DNA of 64,000 nucleotides, taken from contig NW_023998433.1 in assembly GCF_014805625.2 (NCBI RefSeq), positions 3,609,647 to 3,673,646 of the forward strand, written 5' to 3'. This document shows, in pieces, positions 12,970-26,088 of this stretch (position 1 is its first letter; each line of letters opens with the position of its first letter). The notes under the pieces are model-generated. The model saw nothing but the letters and a program-made list of their open reading frames with translations, was not told where the DNA came from and did no database searches. The stretch comes from Glossina fuscipes. Its lineage: Eukaryota > Arthropoda > Insecta > Diptera > Glossinidae. The position numbers and the translations under genes are program-made.

Positions 12970-13910
12970 AAAGTTTAAGATTATCGGTAAAGTTTCACAT
13001 ACACATGTCGTTTATTGTAAAAATCAATAAGAATTACATTGTTCAATGCTTCAGAGATTCTTAATAACATACAAGCAGTCACATATTCTATTGCTTTAAA
13101 TCTCGGTTTTTTTTCAAAGTGTTTTCTACTAAGGTTATGGCGTCGCCATTGTTTCGATTTCTAAGCAAAGAATTAAATATCGTGTAAAAAACACGTATCG
13201 GCATGAGGACATTAAGTTGTTCCCGTGTCAATGAGTTAGTTGTATCGTATGTCTACGAAATATTGCTAGTTTATGACATATTTTCGCCGTAAACTGGAAC
13301 TGGAACAATGAAACGTTTTAAATAGAACATTTCAAAGAGACATCTCAACCACTTCAACGGATCAATCGTATTGTGGGAAAGGGAATTTCGTGAGAGGCGC
13401 TCCCAATGAAAGGCTCTTCAATGTAGTTCACAAATGTTAATATTTTTATGTCAATCACATGATCAGGTTGCAAACGTCCAATGAAGACTGCCTAAAGTAT
13501 AAACTTTTTTAGTTCGCGTGAAATTTTGACCGATTTACTAATATATATCTTTTTCGTCAACAGTCTATTGTTTGCAATGTCGGATTTATAAAGAATCCGG
13601 TAAGTATTTGTGAATATAAAAACAGAAAGTGTCGCGGAGAAATATTGAAAATTCAAAATTATTTTATTCAATAATTTATCACCTTTAGCAAATGTTCATG
13701 GTCAAAATTTAGCACCAAATTGTTATCAGATAAAAAAGTATAACAAAAATGTAATAAGAAAATTTTCAGGCTGTCCATCAATATATGGAATATTAGTAAG
13801 AAAATTAAAATTTTATGGTTATGTGCGACGATTTTCTAAAATTTTCAAAAAGACAAATATGCCATTTCTATCACTAAACACATCAAATCCAAGCCGAACC
13901 TCATAAATTA
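12970..13910. other. Non-coding stretch, no gene seen
   Basis: AT-rich sequence with no ORF of interest and no repeat I can match elsewhere in the window. Confidence 0.5.
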
Positions 13911-13922
13911 TAAATTATGTGA

Positions 13923-14075
13923 TCCGCCTGAGTAGCCGAAGGGGAGGAATCTCGACTAGCAAGTCAATGGTCGTGGGCTCGAATCTCAAGTGCGGTAGAG
14001 TTTTTAATAAAAGCCAATAGCCTTAGATGCTAGTGCTTTTAAGAGTTTAGTCTTAGAATTTATTTCTGTGGCGAA

Positions 14076-14121
<46 letters not shown>
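13923..14121 (+). mobile_element. tRNA-derived SINE, copy 1, with LINE-like 3' tail
   Basis: The 5' half is tRNA-like: an A-box-like segment at 13933-13944 (TAGCCGAAGGGG) and a B-box at 13976-13985 (GGCTCGAATC), spaced as in a tRNA promoter for RNA polymerase III. The head most resembles a Ser/Leu-type tRNA (inference). The 3' half (14012 onward) matches the 3' end of the I-clade LINE at 54620-57771: AGCCAATAGCCTT, three bases, TGCTAGTGCT, then a (TAA)n tail. A 12-bp target-site duplication, TAAATTATGTGA, flanks it at 13911-13922 and 14122-14133. SINEs have no protein and rely on a LINE reverse transcriptase. Confidence 0.88.
14060..14120 (+). repeat. (TAA)n microsatellite, SINE tail
   Basis: Pure (TAA)n from about 14079 to 14120, preceded by the SINE 3' end. 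I-clade LINEs are known to end in TAA repeats, so this is interpreted as a transposition tail rather than an independent microsatellite. Confidence 0.85.
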
Positions 14122-14134
14122 TAAATTATGTGAA

Positions 14135-16600
14135 CATATTTGAGCAAAAACGACCTTAGGCTTTTACGGCTTAAGTGTTAATTGAAGTGTGACCCTTTGA
14201 CTCGGCTTATACGCACGTTGTGAAATGCATATGGCAAGTTTTAAAATAAGAAAATCTCGGAAAATAATAGAAAATAATAATTAGTTTTCATTATGATCTT
14301 TTCAAAATTGCTTGAATAAAACTTTTGAGTTTACATAACGTAAATTTCTATTGCTTTCTAATTTTAGTGCTTGCTAGTTTTTTGTATGTTGCATACATTC
14401 ATTGATTCCGATAATTGAAACATTTTCCGGTCGTTTTCGAAAATAGTTTTCATTTATGTCTCATAAATCCACTTCTCATCACTTGCAATTAAGTGTTGTT
14501 GTTAAAAAAAAGCCAAACACTTTCCATAAATTTTCTGAGGCATAATCTCTTAAAAACTTTTACTGGCCAATAAGCATAAGAGTGTAACTCGCTATATGTG
14601 AAATTTTAAACTTTAAGATGCCAAAAATTGTAAACTTAATGCGTATAGAAGAAAATTTATTTTAAATTTTATATACAATTATAGCTTGAATAAAAGAATA
14701 CACAATCTCTTTAGGATATTCATTCACCACAGAAATGAAAATTGCGCTCAGAAAAGAAAGAAGAACGAACACACTTAGGTTATTATGCATTTTGCCCAAA
14801 GATTTCTTCGTTATTGTTGTTATGCTTTGCAATTATGAACGAATGAGTTTCTGGTATTTTTTTTTTTTTTTATTACCCTTGTATTTTTTTCATTAGCTGC
14901 TATGTTTGTGCATATTTTGACTGCTTGTGACAACAACGGCAACAAAAGTTACAAAAGCAACAAGAGCAATTAGATGCATATGCTGCAGTAATTTTAATCT
15001 AATATTTGATCTTTATTGCAGATGAAGGAAAATGGAAAAGATGCTCCACAAACGCTAATGGTTTTCAAATTGTCTGGCGTGATATACTGTTGCTGTTATG
15101 ATTTTTTTCTTTCTCTCAAAGAAATATGCAATGAGAGTATGTGACAAATCTAGTAACAAGAACAGTAACAACGTGAACAAAGCAGGATATTATTGCACAG
15201 AGAACAGAAATTGCATAAGCATTACTTTGCGGATAGAAACAGATATCGTATACACACAGATACAAATATGAAAGAAAGCTGTCATCAGCACTCTGGTGAT
15301 TTATCATAACAACATAAGTAGAAATGTACAAAGCAAAGTTGAAAGCACTCATTATTCAAAGTCATATATTCCATCAGCGTCACAAACAGATACATTGTGC
15401 GAATCAATTCAAGCACGGTATCATCAAAATTATATGAATGCCAATGAAAATTTAAAACTTTTGTAAATAGTATGCCAATTTTCATATTCGTCATAGAATG
15501 ATCGCTTATTTTATCTTAAATAATAGCTAAGACAACTATCGCGGATCCATTCCAATAATAACAATGTTTTCTACTTTCTCTCCAATTTAAAAATATTAGA
15601 TTTCGTCTACGCGATTAAGATTAAGCCTTCGAGCAATGCTCAGAATCAAATAAAACTATTTTCACTTAATAAAATGTGACGGTTATTCATCAAACATTAC
15701 ATATGCCATTTCGATCGATGACTTGTATGGCATTACTGCACAGCTTTGTGAGATTTCCGATCGACGAACTAACCCAAGTAATTTTCATAGACTTCTTTTA
15801 ATGTCAGACAGAGCATCCCACAGTTAATCACTTGTAAATGGATTTTTTAAAGCTCAATGGCCCAGTTTTATGGCGTTCGATCAATTCATTGTGCGTAATT
15901 CTTTCCCCATCCTGTAAACATTATTATGACCCACTTTGAATCGCTTTCTGTCACGCTCTTCAAAAATGGCTCGATTTTGTTAGGTTGCTCTAAACTTATT
16001 ACCCTTGGGCACCGCCCCTTTTAAATGTCGAAATTTCCATAGCGGAAGCGAGCAAAACAGTTGCGTTAACAAAGTTACAGCATCACGCCTTAAAGCCATC
16101 TATTAAGAAAAGCGGCACAAACTTTTTCCTTTATCCAATTCGATGTCTTTTCATGCCGACTTTTATTTCGCTTTTGGCCTCACTTCTTGTCATTTGTTCT
16201 AGTTTCTTGTTACTTTTTCTTCTTACGATCTCATCTACATTTGAATGAGGGGACACATATGTATATTTCAATAAGGTCTGCGCATGGTCATAGCAACCTC
16301 ACATGCGCGAATGATTACGTTCTCGTTTGAAACTCTTTTGTAAAAAATTCAAACCTATATTTAAGTTTCCTAATATTTGTACGCTCGAGCGTTAATAACG
16401 ATGTGAATTTATTGTGTATTAATGTTGTATCATTGACAAGAATTAGAAAATTTACTAATCGGTTGATGGTATATTTTTGATAAGAAATGAAAGAATTGAA
16501 TGTTTCTGTAAGTCGGCATAAGCGTTCAGCCGGAGACAGATGTTATTACTTGAAACCGAAGTCTTGTGAAAGAAACCCTTACCGAAGAATTCTACATTTA
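14135..16600. other. Non-coding stretch, no gene seen
   Basis: No supported coding sequence. The ORFs at 15116-15494 have no recognisable motif. Confidence 0.5.
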
Positions 16601-16859
16601 TCTCCGATATTCACTTCGTAGCAAATGTAGCGTTCTTACGCATCCATAGAAACTATCGAATTATGGGATTTAACTTACGTTTACCAGATATTGCTATAAA
16701 GTTGCGCAAACAAACACATGAACAAACGAATAGGTGCACATGTTTAGGTGCAGTCCAAATTTTTGGTATTTTGATGAAATGTGGTATACTGACGTCTTTT
16801 GGGTCAACCGCGAATCCTCATTGTATGAAAAAATTTATAATTTTTAAAATTTTTTCCTG

Positions 16860-17230
16860 TACATTTATTTGTTATAGTTTATGAGGAATAAGCAAAAAAA
16901 AAACATTTTTTCTTCTCTTTGAAAAACGGAGGTATTCTCATTTTATGTGATGCTATGCGCGTGTCCTTTGACCGATTTGTCCCATTTTCAATACCAATCT
17001 GTGTGCAAGAAGTTCCAGTGTTTCTGCCAAAATTGAAATCGATAGCTTCATTTTTGTGGCCAGGTGAATGTTAACAGCAGACATTACGCAGACGGTCAGG
17101 CGGACAGATGGACATGCTTACTTCAATTTAGAATTTGATGCTGATCGAGAATATATTGCGGGCGTTGCAAACGTTCTGACAAAATGAATATAATCCTCAT
17201 ACTTCGGTGATAGGCATAAAAAGAAAATGT
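16860..17230 (+). repeat. Family A inverted-repeat element, partial copy 1
   Basis: Shares a long block with 36090-36460 and 39250-39600. The shared parts include GAAAAACGGAGGT, a GTGTCCTTTGACCGATTT segment, a GGCGGACAGATGGACATG segment, GAATTTGATGCTGATC and GGGCGTTGCAAACG. No coding capacity. Both termini are missing, so this is a decayed internal fragment. Confidence 0.7.
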
Positions 17231-17239
17231 CTTACTATA

Positions 17240-20200
17240 CGATGAAAAGTAAGTGGTTGTTATTATCGCATTGTTTGAAATTATGCATAGCAGAATAATA
17301 TAGCAGAAACTGATTGCGTTTATTTTGAAAGTAATTGAAATTTCACACGTTTTCTCGTTGCTTAGAGTCATTAAAAATTGAACAATTATTCATATATGTG
17401 GGCACAAAAAGTGTACAAACAAAAATATTTTAAGTATAATACATACATATTGCGCACTTAACTAAACTTTCAGTTAGTCTTGGAAATTACCAATTTAACG
17501 AAAACCCACTTGAGTTAAGTTAAAAAATTTGATATAAAGTTCTTTTTAAAGGTCACGCATTTAGCGACATGAAAGAAAAATTAAATAAACTTTAGCCTCG
17601 ATAAATGGTCTAGAAATTTGGTTAAAACCTCGTTAAAAGTTACTTTTCTCTAGGCAAGTTTTTTATCTCGCCTTCCTCCTTTTTTACAATCAGACGCGTG
17701 CGCCTTTTTTATTCATTTATCTTCGTAGTACCTGAACGAGTTTGTCTGTATTATCTTCATCTAAATCTGAAGCCATTTCTATGCTTTAATTCCTTGTGCC
17801 ATCTATTGTGCTGCTATGTATTTCTTTCTTTCTTTCTTTCTTTCTTTCTCTATCTCTCTCTCTCTCTCTTTGGTTTCGCTCAAACTTTCTGTGCTCCCTT
17901 GTTGCATTTTTTCTTTTTTCTATGGTTCTTTATTAATCCCTGCTTATCTATGGATATTATTAATTAAAATAAAAAAAATAAAAATTCACATAGGCTACCA
18001 TTAATTAATTAAAATCCTCTTTACGTCAAAGAAACCGAAATGTTCCACCTAGTTGACTATAACACCACTACGCTCCGATCAACTCGAACGAGTAAAATGT
18101 GTAAAAATATCCCACCCTTCTCGCAAACAAGCACTAAACAAATAAATTATGAAGACAAACTTCTCAAGAAATGTACAAAAGTCATGTTATCGTTTACTAC
18201 GACTGCACGCACAGCGCACAAATATGCTGTCAAAATAACGCCCTCATCTGATTTCGCATACGCATGAGTCCACGCAGTCACATGTGTCCAAAAACCAGAA
18301 AACGAAAAAACACAACAAACAGAAAACAAAAAACAAACAAAACATGTGTGACATGTGTCTAATCCAACACAGATCTCCCTGTGCTTTTTCCCAGCTCAAG
18401 TGAAAAAATGTAAAAAGATTTTAAGATAAAAAAATTTTTCAACAATTTTGATTGTATGATGGTTAAGCTATTCATGCATATTTAAATGGCTGTGTGCATA
18501 TTCTTCCAGAACTGTTTCTCTAAAAGATCAAAAACCCACTCATTAATTAGGTGTGTAATTTCTATGCCTGTCTCTATCGAGCACATAAAATACGTATATA
18601 AAGCTGTTCATCATTGAGATATTTTTAGCTTATAGAAGAAGAGATTTTGTTGCGACATTTTCCGTTGTATGTTGAAATTTTACATAATTAAATATGATTT
18701 AATACGTATTAAATTTACAATTTTTCCACTGTGCCTTCGGCAAGAAAAAAAGCAAAAAAATATAGATCATCTACATAATTAAAAATATAAATTAAAATGA
18801 TTAGATACATTTTTAAAGACAAGGAGGGGACTCTCTAAGGATTAAAGGCATGAAGGGAAGCGAAAAAATAAAAAGGTATTTTATGGAAATCGATTAAGGA
18901 TGTGTGCGGTACAATGCAATTTTGAATGTTTCCTTTAGATATTATGATGACTAGCTTCTCCGAATTGCGCATTCGAAAAACGCAATATTTGAACGATGAC
19001 ATAGCAGCTTTGTTTGATATAGAAAGTAAAAAAAAAGGCGAAAAATATATTTATTCGTTTGTTTTTCCCAATATTCGCCTTGATATGCTCAATCTACTGA
19101 AACTAATGCAATTTTCAGTAGCGAACCAGTTGTATCTGTATTTTTGAGGTGCACTCGATTTTGTCAAGCGAAGCCCAAGATAGGCAGAAATGTAGATTGT
19201 TTGCTTTATAAGTCCAGTGCGTATCTTTCTGACAGCAAAAAAAGGAGAAGCTTACCGAAAAAGACGCCGTAGAATAGATAGTGGGGCCAGGTTTCAACAA
19301 GTGGGAGGCTACAAAATACTGTTTGCGTTACAAAATCCATTTACAGTAATATATTCACATGTATTAAATATTGACAACATAGTCTTTTTTAAGAGTAAAG
19401 TCGATTAGTCGAATACCTCTCTAATATTTCAATTGTTTTTTTGTAGAATGATTTATGAAGATTTTTAAACTAAGCTCGAATTTTATTTTAGTAACAGCTC
19501 GACATGTTTTCGTGTGATTTCGATTCTTTTAGAGTATCAACTAATATCTTCTAATATAACTTCTCGGCTGTTGAGAATAGTTTTTCGAACTTTTTCGATG
19601 TTTTTTGTTGTAACCACCATTGCGTTCCATATCATCGGCCCATCCTCGTTTTAAAAAAAAAAAAAACATTGTATAATCAACAGAATTCGGAATTTTCCAT
19701 TGTTTTGAAAATAAGAAACGTAGTGCCAGTGAAACCATAAACGGTCACTACTAAGTCGCAGACAAATGATTGAATTGCCATAATATTTCGACAAGCGTCA
19801 TTTGAGGGTTGGCACTTTCTAAGCATAATATTGCAATTTTTGACGATATCTACTATATGTCCGTCCATTCCCATTGCTTATTTGTTTGTTATGCCTTTCA
19901 CAAAATTAATTCTCATGTGAAATTCTGATAACAAAGAATTTTCATTGACGAAAACTTTAAAAGCAACTTTTATGTCTCCATTGGGCGACGCTCGTATTTC
20001 ACATACATTTGTCATTTCTTTGGTTTTTTTTTCTCAACTATGCGATAACCTCGAATGATAACTTTTTTACAAAGATCAATGAACGTAGCGGTTCATACAT
20101 TGATCGACAGTGAATTTGTAAATAAATATATTGTGAAATCCTATCAAATTTAGGAAAGAAACTTGTTTAATATATTGGTTTACTCTCAAGAGCGCGATGA

Positions 20201-21240
20201 TTTCCTTTTTGATAACTGCTATCGAAGGATATAAGCGCATTCAGTTTCCCATTCCTTTTACAACATTGGAAACATGGCATTAAATTATAAATTATTCTCG
20301 ATTAGTTGAATATTCTGCCATTGCAAGCGGGAAAAGACCATAGGCAGCGATGATAAAACTATCCTTGTCACAAGTATATTTTAAATTAAATTTTAACAGA
20401 GGACTTATTTGCTTCACTAATATTTACGAACAAAAATAGAGTGTTTGCGCAAAATTTCATGATTTGTGATAAACGCCTTTCATCCACATTTTTCCTCGCT
20501 CTAGTCGTTCAATAACTAGTTATGTCGATCAAGTTAACATTGCAAACGATTTGGTGGCGTAAGACGTGGGATAAGCTCGCGTAAGAAAATTCATTTGCGA
20601 ACGTATGTGAAAACCAAACACGTAACAATTTTATTTTTGGTACAAACACTTATCCTTGTTATGCATTGTACAGTAGAATGATTGAGGTTCCTTTTTCGAC
20701 TCTTTCGCAGTAAAAAATGAAATCTTTGTATATGTATTTGATTTAGATGGAATTTGTCATCATTTGTCTCGAATCTGTTTTTTTTTTTATTGATTTATTT
20801 TCTTATTTATAACTTTTTTTTGGGAAACTTTGCCTTTTAAAAATCTATTAGCAAAAGGTTTAGAGTTGCATTTTTCTGTTCATCAAGGAGTTTTACGATG
20901 TGCAGTAATTGCTTAGGTTGCTTGCCTTTTTATTTTAAACATAGAATGGATTAAACTGCATGTAATTAGTTTCAAGGAAATTTGAAAAGAGAGAAAGTTT
21001 CTTGAGAAAATTGTGGAAAGTAAGAAAGTTGATTTCAATTCCATCATTATGAGTTTTTGGGTGTGAGGAAGTAAAAATAACGTTATAATTATGAAAGGAC
21101 CATTGAATGCATCTAAACGATCTAAACGATAATTAATTGTTTTAATTAGAAACACGTTCCTTATGCCTTATTTGTTTTTCACATATAATTCCCCTACGTT
21201 TAAATTGTTGATATTATGATAGATTGAAAGGATTTTGAAT
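17240..21240. other. Non-coding stretch, presumed first intron of the gene at 21332-21851
   Basis: If the exon at 21332-21851 splices downstream on the minus strand, this is intron. No later exon of that gene is recognisable here. The stretch holds a pyrimidine microsatellite (17821-17871) and several AT-rich tracts. Confidence 0.45.
17821..17871 (+). repeat. (CTTT)n/(CT)n microsatellite
   Basis: About seven CTTT units run into a CT-dinucleotide run, forming a pure pyrimidine tract. The overlapping ORFs at 17698-18004 are low-complexity artefacts of it. Confidence 0.9.
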
Positions 21241-21244
21241 TGTC

Positions 21245-21245
<1 letters not shown>

Positions 21246-21271
<26 letters not shown>
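21246..21271 (+). repeat. Poly(A) run
   Basis: An uninterrupted run of about 26 A residues lying some 60 bp downstream (minus-strand sense) of the splice donor of the exon at 21332-21851. It may be the tail of an unrecognised insertion or simple slippage. Confidence 0.8.
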
Positions 21272-21275
<4 letters not shown>

Positions 21276-21331
21276 ATGCCAAAACATCTTAATATAAATA
21301 ACAAATTTTTCTGGTTTTTACTTTTACTTAC

Positions 21332-21851
21332 CATACGGTGGATGAATGTGTTCTTTAGTATTTGTAGACGTCATGGAATCTGCTGGCTCTTGATCTGCAT
21401 CATCGGTTGATTCAGATTCATCTTCCATTGAATGATAATTATTATCGTTCACATCAATTTCTTCCTCATCATCGGCGTACACGGCTTCAGCGCTGTATAA
21501 TTTTGTTAAAGACATTGATAATTTCTTGTTATAATTATTATTGTTGTTTTTATGTTGATATTGCTGTTGCTGGTGCTGCTGCTTAGCACGCCTTTGTGGT
21601 GATTCATTAGTTTCTTGTTGCCGTTGATTACGGTACTGTCGACGATAATGGTGCTGATGATAATTTGTGTTGGTATTACGTCTTAGCTGTTGTTGTGGCA
21701 ATGTCGGCTGCTGTTCTTGCTCCTCATCATTGTGATTGTATTCATAGTCAATGTGGCGAACGGAAGTCACCAAAGGCATTAACCATATAAAAGCGATTAG
21801 TAGCGTCGCCAACCGATAATTTAAATGGCAACAAACGTTTAAATTTCTCAT
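21332..21851 (-). CDS. First coding exon of an unidentified secreted or membrane protein
   Basis: A 173-codon exon that I do not recognise. It starts at an ATG with a good fly context (AACAAAAATGAG). Residues 1-31 look like a signal peptide: a short basic/polar head, a hydrophobic core (LATLLIAFIWLMPLV), and a small-residue cleavage region (TSVRH). Residues 35-115 are rich in Gln, Asn, His and Arg, with long Q and N tracts. Residues 120-160 are strongly acidic and Ser-rich. The frame reaches a strong splice donor, TATG|GTAAGT, at 21332/21331 and leaves in phase 1, after residues HPPYG. The rest of the protein must lie at lower coordinates or beyond the window. The composition suggests an extracellular or secretory-pathway protein (inference). 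Confidence 0.72.
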
Positions 21852-22659
21852 TTTTGTTTAATTTTATTAAAATTCATTCCTTGTTTTTAAATTTCTTATA
21901 AATCAGTTGCAATTTCCTTCCTGTTGTGAATTTTTTTTTTTTTTTTATTTTATGCACAACTCTTTCTCTTTGAGTTTCACTGGATTTTTTGGGATTAAAA
22001 CTATTTTTTTTAAAGATGTGTCGCTCTTATCACTTGTTGATTTTTTGTTGTTCTTTTTCTGTTTACTCTCCTGCATTCTCCTCGCACTTATTATTCGCAA
22101 CAAAGCGATATAAATACATACACAAAAAAACTGTCGTTTAATTAATCTTTATTGCTTTTAATTGTTCCATTCACATATGTATTTGCATTTACATATATGC
22201 TACATTACTCGCTTTTTAATTTCATATGACGCAATATTTTTGCTGTTGTTGTTTTTTTTTTTTTTGGAATTTCTTTCACTCTGTTTGTCAGTTATATTTT
22301 TTTTAAGAACTATGTTGCTTTGAAAAAAATTATTCTTAAAAAATTTTTTAAACAAATTTTTTCTAATAATGACGCCTTTCGTATTTGATTAAAAGTATAG
22401 CGACGAAGACATGAAACGATCTTATTGTCAATTATTTTAAGGTGGATCGACAATACTAATTTTCGTAGCGAATTATTATTGTGAATTGAATGAGATCCAT
22501 TATAAATAAGGAGTCTAAATTCTTTTCTTGAGCACAAATTAAATATCGAAATATCTTTAAACGCTTTATCGCAAAGAGCGCAAAAAGGAAAGTTGTTGCG
22601 GGCAGTTTGAAATGGGCTCAATAGCGTAAAGGCTTAGAACTAGAACATAACATATAATA

Positions 22660-22683
22660 GATATATATATATATATATATATA
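22660..22683 (+). repeat. (AT)n microsatellite
   Basis: About twelve alternating AT units. Confidence 0.9.
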
Positions 22684-23538
22684 GGCTAGAGTGTGGCATC
22701 AAGTGAGAACGCATTTGTTTTCAACACTAAAAATACTGCGTTTTTATTAATTTTAGAGAATATCGATGCAGTGATCTAACTGACAGTTGTAAATTAATCT
22801 TAAGCAAATTAAAGAACTAGAGAAAATTCGCATAGATCGGCATGACTTTGCTGTTTGCACAAATTTATTATTATTATATTACTTTTGTGTATAAGCAGTA
22901 AGATCTCCATAGAATGAAAATCATAAAATCCTTGAAGTATTTGTTAAGACCGAAGGGCTATGAGAGAAGAAGATGAAGAAATTTAACGAAGAATTAAAGG
23001 ATTGAAGGCTTTGACATAAGGGCATACTTTTAGCTTAATTTCCTCCATTAAGGTTAACATATGATAAGAGAATTCTCGTAGAATGGAATTTCTTTTACTT
23101 TAAAGATAAAGCTCTTCAGATATTTTTAATGTTTATTCGGTGGTGTTTCACTTTCTTTTCAAAATTCGAAAAAGTCCTTATCCTTAGAAGTTTTTCTTTT
23201 GACGTCACTGCAAATATTTTTGATCTTTTCGTGTATTGTATTTCGGTGTTGGGTTTTTTTTTTTCATTTCAATATTGTTGTTGCTTCGATATTGTGGTTA
23301 GACGTCGTAAAGTGTTTTCATATATGAGCTGGTTTTTGTGTTTTTGCTCTTTTTGTGATTCCCGCCACATTAATTGAAACCAATTGACCTGCACTTTACT
23401 AAGGATCAAACATTAAAGGCTGTTTGTGTTTCTTGTTTTCCATCTCGTTCTCGTTTTTTGTGAATAATGCTATTAGTGTCTTTTTGACAACACCAACTTA
23501 TACATGAATACATACGTGCATTTATATATATAGTACAT

Positions 23539-23539
<1 letters not shown>

Positions 23540-23571
<32 letters not shown>
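23540..23571 (+). repeat. (CA)n microsatellite
   Basis: About sixteen CA units followed by a GA-rich stretch (AAACAGAGAGATAGAGAG). Confidence 0.92.
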
Positions 23572-23576
<5 letters not shown>

Positions 23577-23710
23577 AGAGATAGAGAGTGAGTAAGAGGC
23601 AGGAGAGGTACACGCTAGGCAAGATACATTAATTTGTTTGCTGAAGTGAAAGACAAGTACAACGACAACAGGACGATAGCTTTGAATACAAGGACAAATT
23701 TAGCCTGAGT

Positions 23711-23732
23711 AATATATATATATATATATATA
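23711..23732 (+). repeat. (TA)n microsatellite
   Basis: About eleven alternating AT units. Confidence 0.9.
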
Positions 23733-26070
23733 AAATGAAAATAAAAATAGAGTAAGAAAACGAGGAACCAGAAGAACATGAGGAAAACAAGTGGGTGAAG
23801 ATTTGCATTTGAAGGAGACTACTTTCTGTGTGAACAGAAAAAAATAAAAACCCAAGTAGTAAAACAACAAATGAGATGCTGATGATGATGTGAATATCTA
23901 ATATCTAAAGAGAACATCAAAAGGAATATTTTAGCGTTGATACATATACACTAACACACAAACACGCGCATAAGCACAAAATCCGAAGAATACACACGCA
24001 TACACAGAGAGACATACTCGTTTGTGCATATTCACAGATTTGTTTTGTGAAAATTCTTTGATGTTGTAGTTTAATTGCACTTTTAAAAGCATATTTTCCG
24101 CGCGCGCCTTCAAAACATTTTATTCTCGGGGATATGTTTGAAATAGGAAGGGAAGCGTGTGAATGAGTTAGCAAGCAACGAAGCAAATAAGTAGGGAAGG
24201 GAGTAAGTTAACCAGGTGCTTTACTATTATGCTACGGTTAACTGCTATGATTCTATGATTGAATACCAAGCACTAGCAGAGTTATTTAACTGCAGTAACT
24301 GTCTGTCAGTCCATACGACCGTCAATTTATTTTTGAATTCTGAGAGAAAGAGAGAGATAGAGAGTAAGAGAAGGCTAGAGAGAGAAAGAGTAGGAAAGAA
24401 ACGACGACGTTTACTTTTTCGGCTAGCTAACGTTGGCGCTCCAGTTTTCATTATGACAACTTAGTTGTACCTATAGATAGGGCATATGATGACAGAAGAT
24501 CTTAAAAAACATTACACTTTGTCACACACGAAACTCCATATATAAACATACATGCACGATTCTGCTGTAGAAAATACGTATGCTTTTGTGCAGGGTTTTT
24601 CCTCTCAAAGGATAACAAGAGCAAACGAAGACAAAAAAATCAACATCAAACGTAAGCGCCCGCACACCAACACAAAAAAATTACAGCAACAACAATAATA
24701 AAAGTCTGACTCTGTAAAACGATAACTTTTGTACAGAGAGCCTAACACGAACAATCTATACAAACACAATTTATATATACACCTGTATTGTATATGAACA
24801 TACATCTATACATACGTAGTTATGTGTACGAATAAGGCGAGGGGAGAATCCTTTTTGTGTTTGCATTTAATTTTTCGTTTTTTTACTTTTTTTTTCGTTT
24901 ATTATTATTATTTTTTTTTTTGTTTTTATATTCTAGACGTCTTGCTGCTACCCGTATATGTTTGTGTTGAATGAAGCTGCAGCGCCCATGTTTTGTTTTG
25001 TGTACTTTTCCTACCGACACGAGTATTTAACTTTTGCCATCCGTTTTGTTTGTTGGTTGTATAAAATATATGTATGAAAAGAAATACCGTAAGGATAGCA
25101 TATCCGGTGCATAAAATGTACATAATGCCGCGCTTTCTGCCGTGCCTCTGTTCTGCTCTCTTTTTCTCTCTTATAATCGCTTTCCCACTCTCTTCCCGTG
25201 TTTTCTTTAACGGTTTAAAATGAAATGGAGCGTATTAATTATAAACGTACATAAACGATGTAAAGGCAAGAAAATCCCTTGTAACAAAGAACAAAAAGCA
25301 AAATACCGCAATACTCAAAACCACAATCAAACTTTCATCACATATGTTTTAGATAAACCAGTTTTTCAGATGAAATTTGTAAACTACATTATGTTGTTAA
25401 TTTTTAATTTTAGGCTAAAACGAGTATTATTAGTTTTTTTTCGACAATTTCCTTTACCAAGATTTTTAATTTTTTGCTTTGGTTTTTTGCAGTTAATGCC
25501 TCTTGACAGACGTTTTCGTTGTATACTCGTCCGCTATCAGCCAGCGAAATACTGAACTTACAACAAAGCAAAACATTTCAAAAAATTTAAAATTAAAAAT
25601 ATTTGCTGAGTTTACTTTTGGAAATGCATTGAGGGCAATTATTATGATATCGAGTGACAGCCAAATCTAAAATGATTTAAAAGATGCAGGGGGAATCAAA
25701 TTCCATGGGCAACGGCACTTGATAGTCCTAAGTCAAAATTATCTTGATGCTTACTTAAATACCAAAATCTGTCCGATTTACTTATTTATATTAATTCACA
25801 CATATATAGATCCATAATTCGTTATAATATAAAATTTTTTTCGAAAAGCTCTGTATCTGACTTTAATTTTATTTTGTTATATCTACTTTTTAATTTGCCT
25901 GTAGGAAGCCTTACCGGTTTTTAAAGCAGTTGGCGCGAAATATTTTATTTTTTTCAGGTCATAAAGAAGAGTAATTTCGTAATAGCTGATCAAGTTTTAG
26001 CAAATTTCTCGGAGCTTGGCTAAAATGGTTTCTATCGTTCAACTAATATCCGCGTATAAAAAAAATTATT

Positions 26071-26088
26071 TATATATATATATATATA
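26071..26088 (+). repeat. (TA)n microsatellite
   Basis: A short alternating TA tract in AT-rich DNA. Confidence 0.8.

Noticed and set aside
13923..13990. Possible functional tRNA gene
   Set aside because: The head has A- and B-box-like elements but no complete acceptor stem pairing, and the unit continues into a LINE-like tail with a target duplication; it is a SINE.
17698..18004. Phe/Leu/Ser-rich ORFs of 89 and 62 residues
   Set aside because: They lie across the (CTTT)n/(CT)n tract and are low-complexity artefacts.
22310..22621. 103-residue minus-strand ORF with some Cys residues
   Set aside because: No recognisable zinc-binding spacing or family; sits upstream of the signal-peptide exon in AT-rich DNA.
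25220..25555. 111-residue plus-strand ORF
   Set aside because: Hydrophobic, Phe/Leu-rich translation of AT-rich DNA with no motif, start context or splice support.
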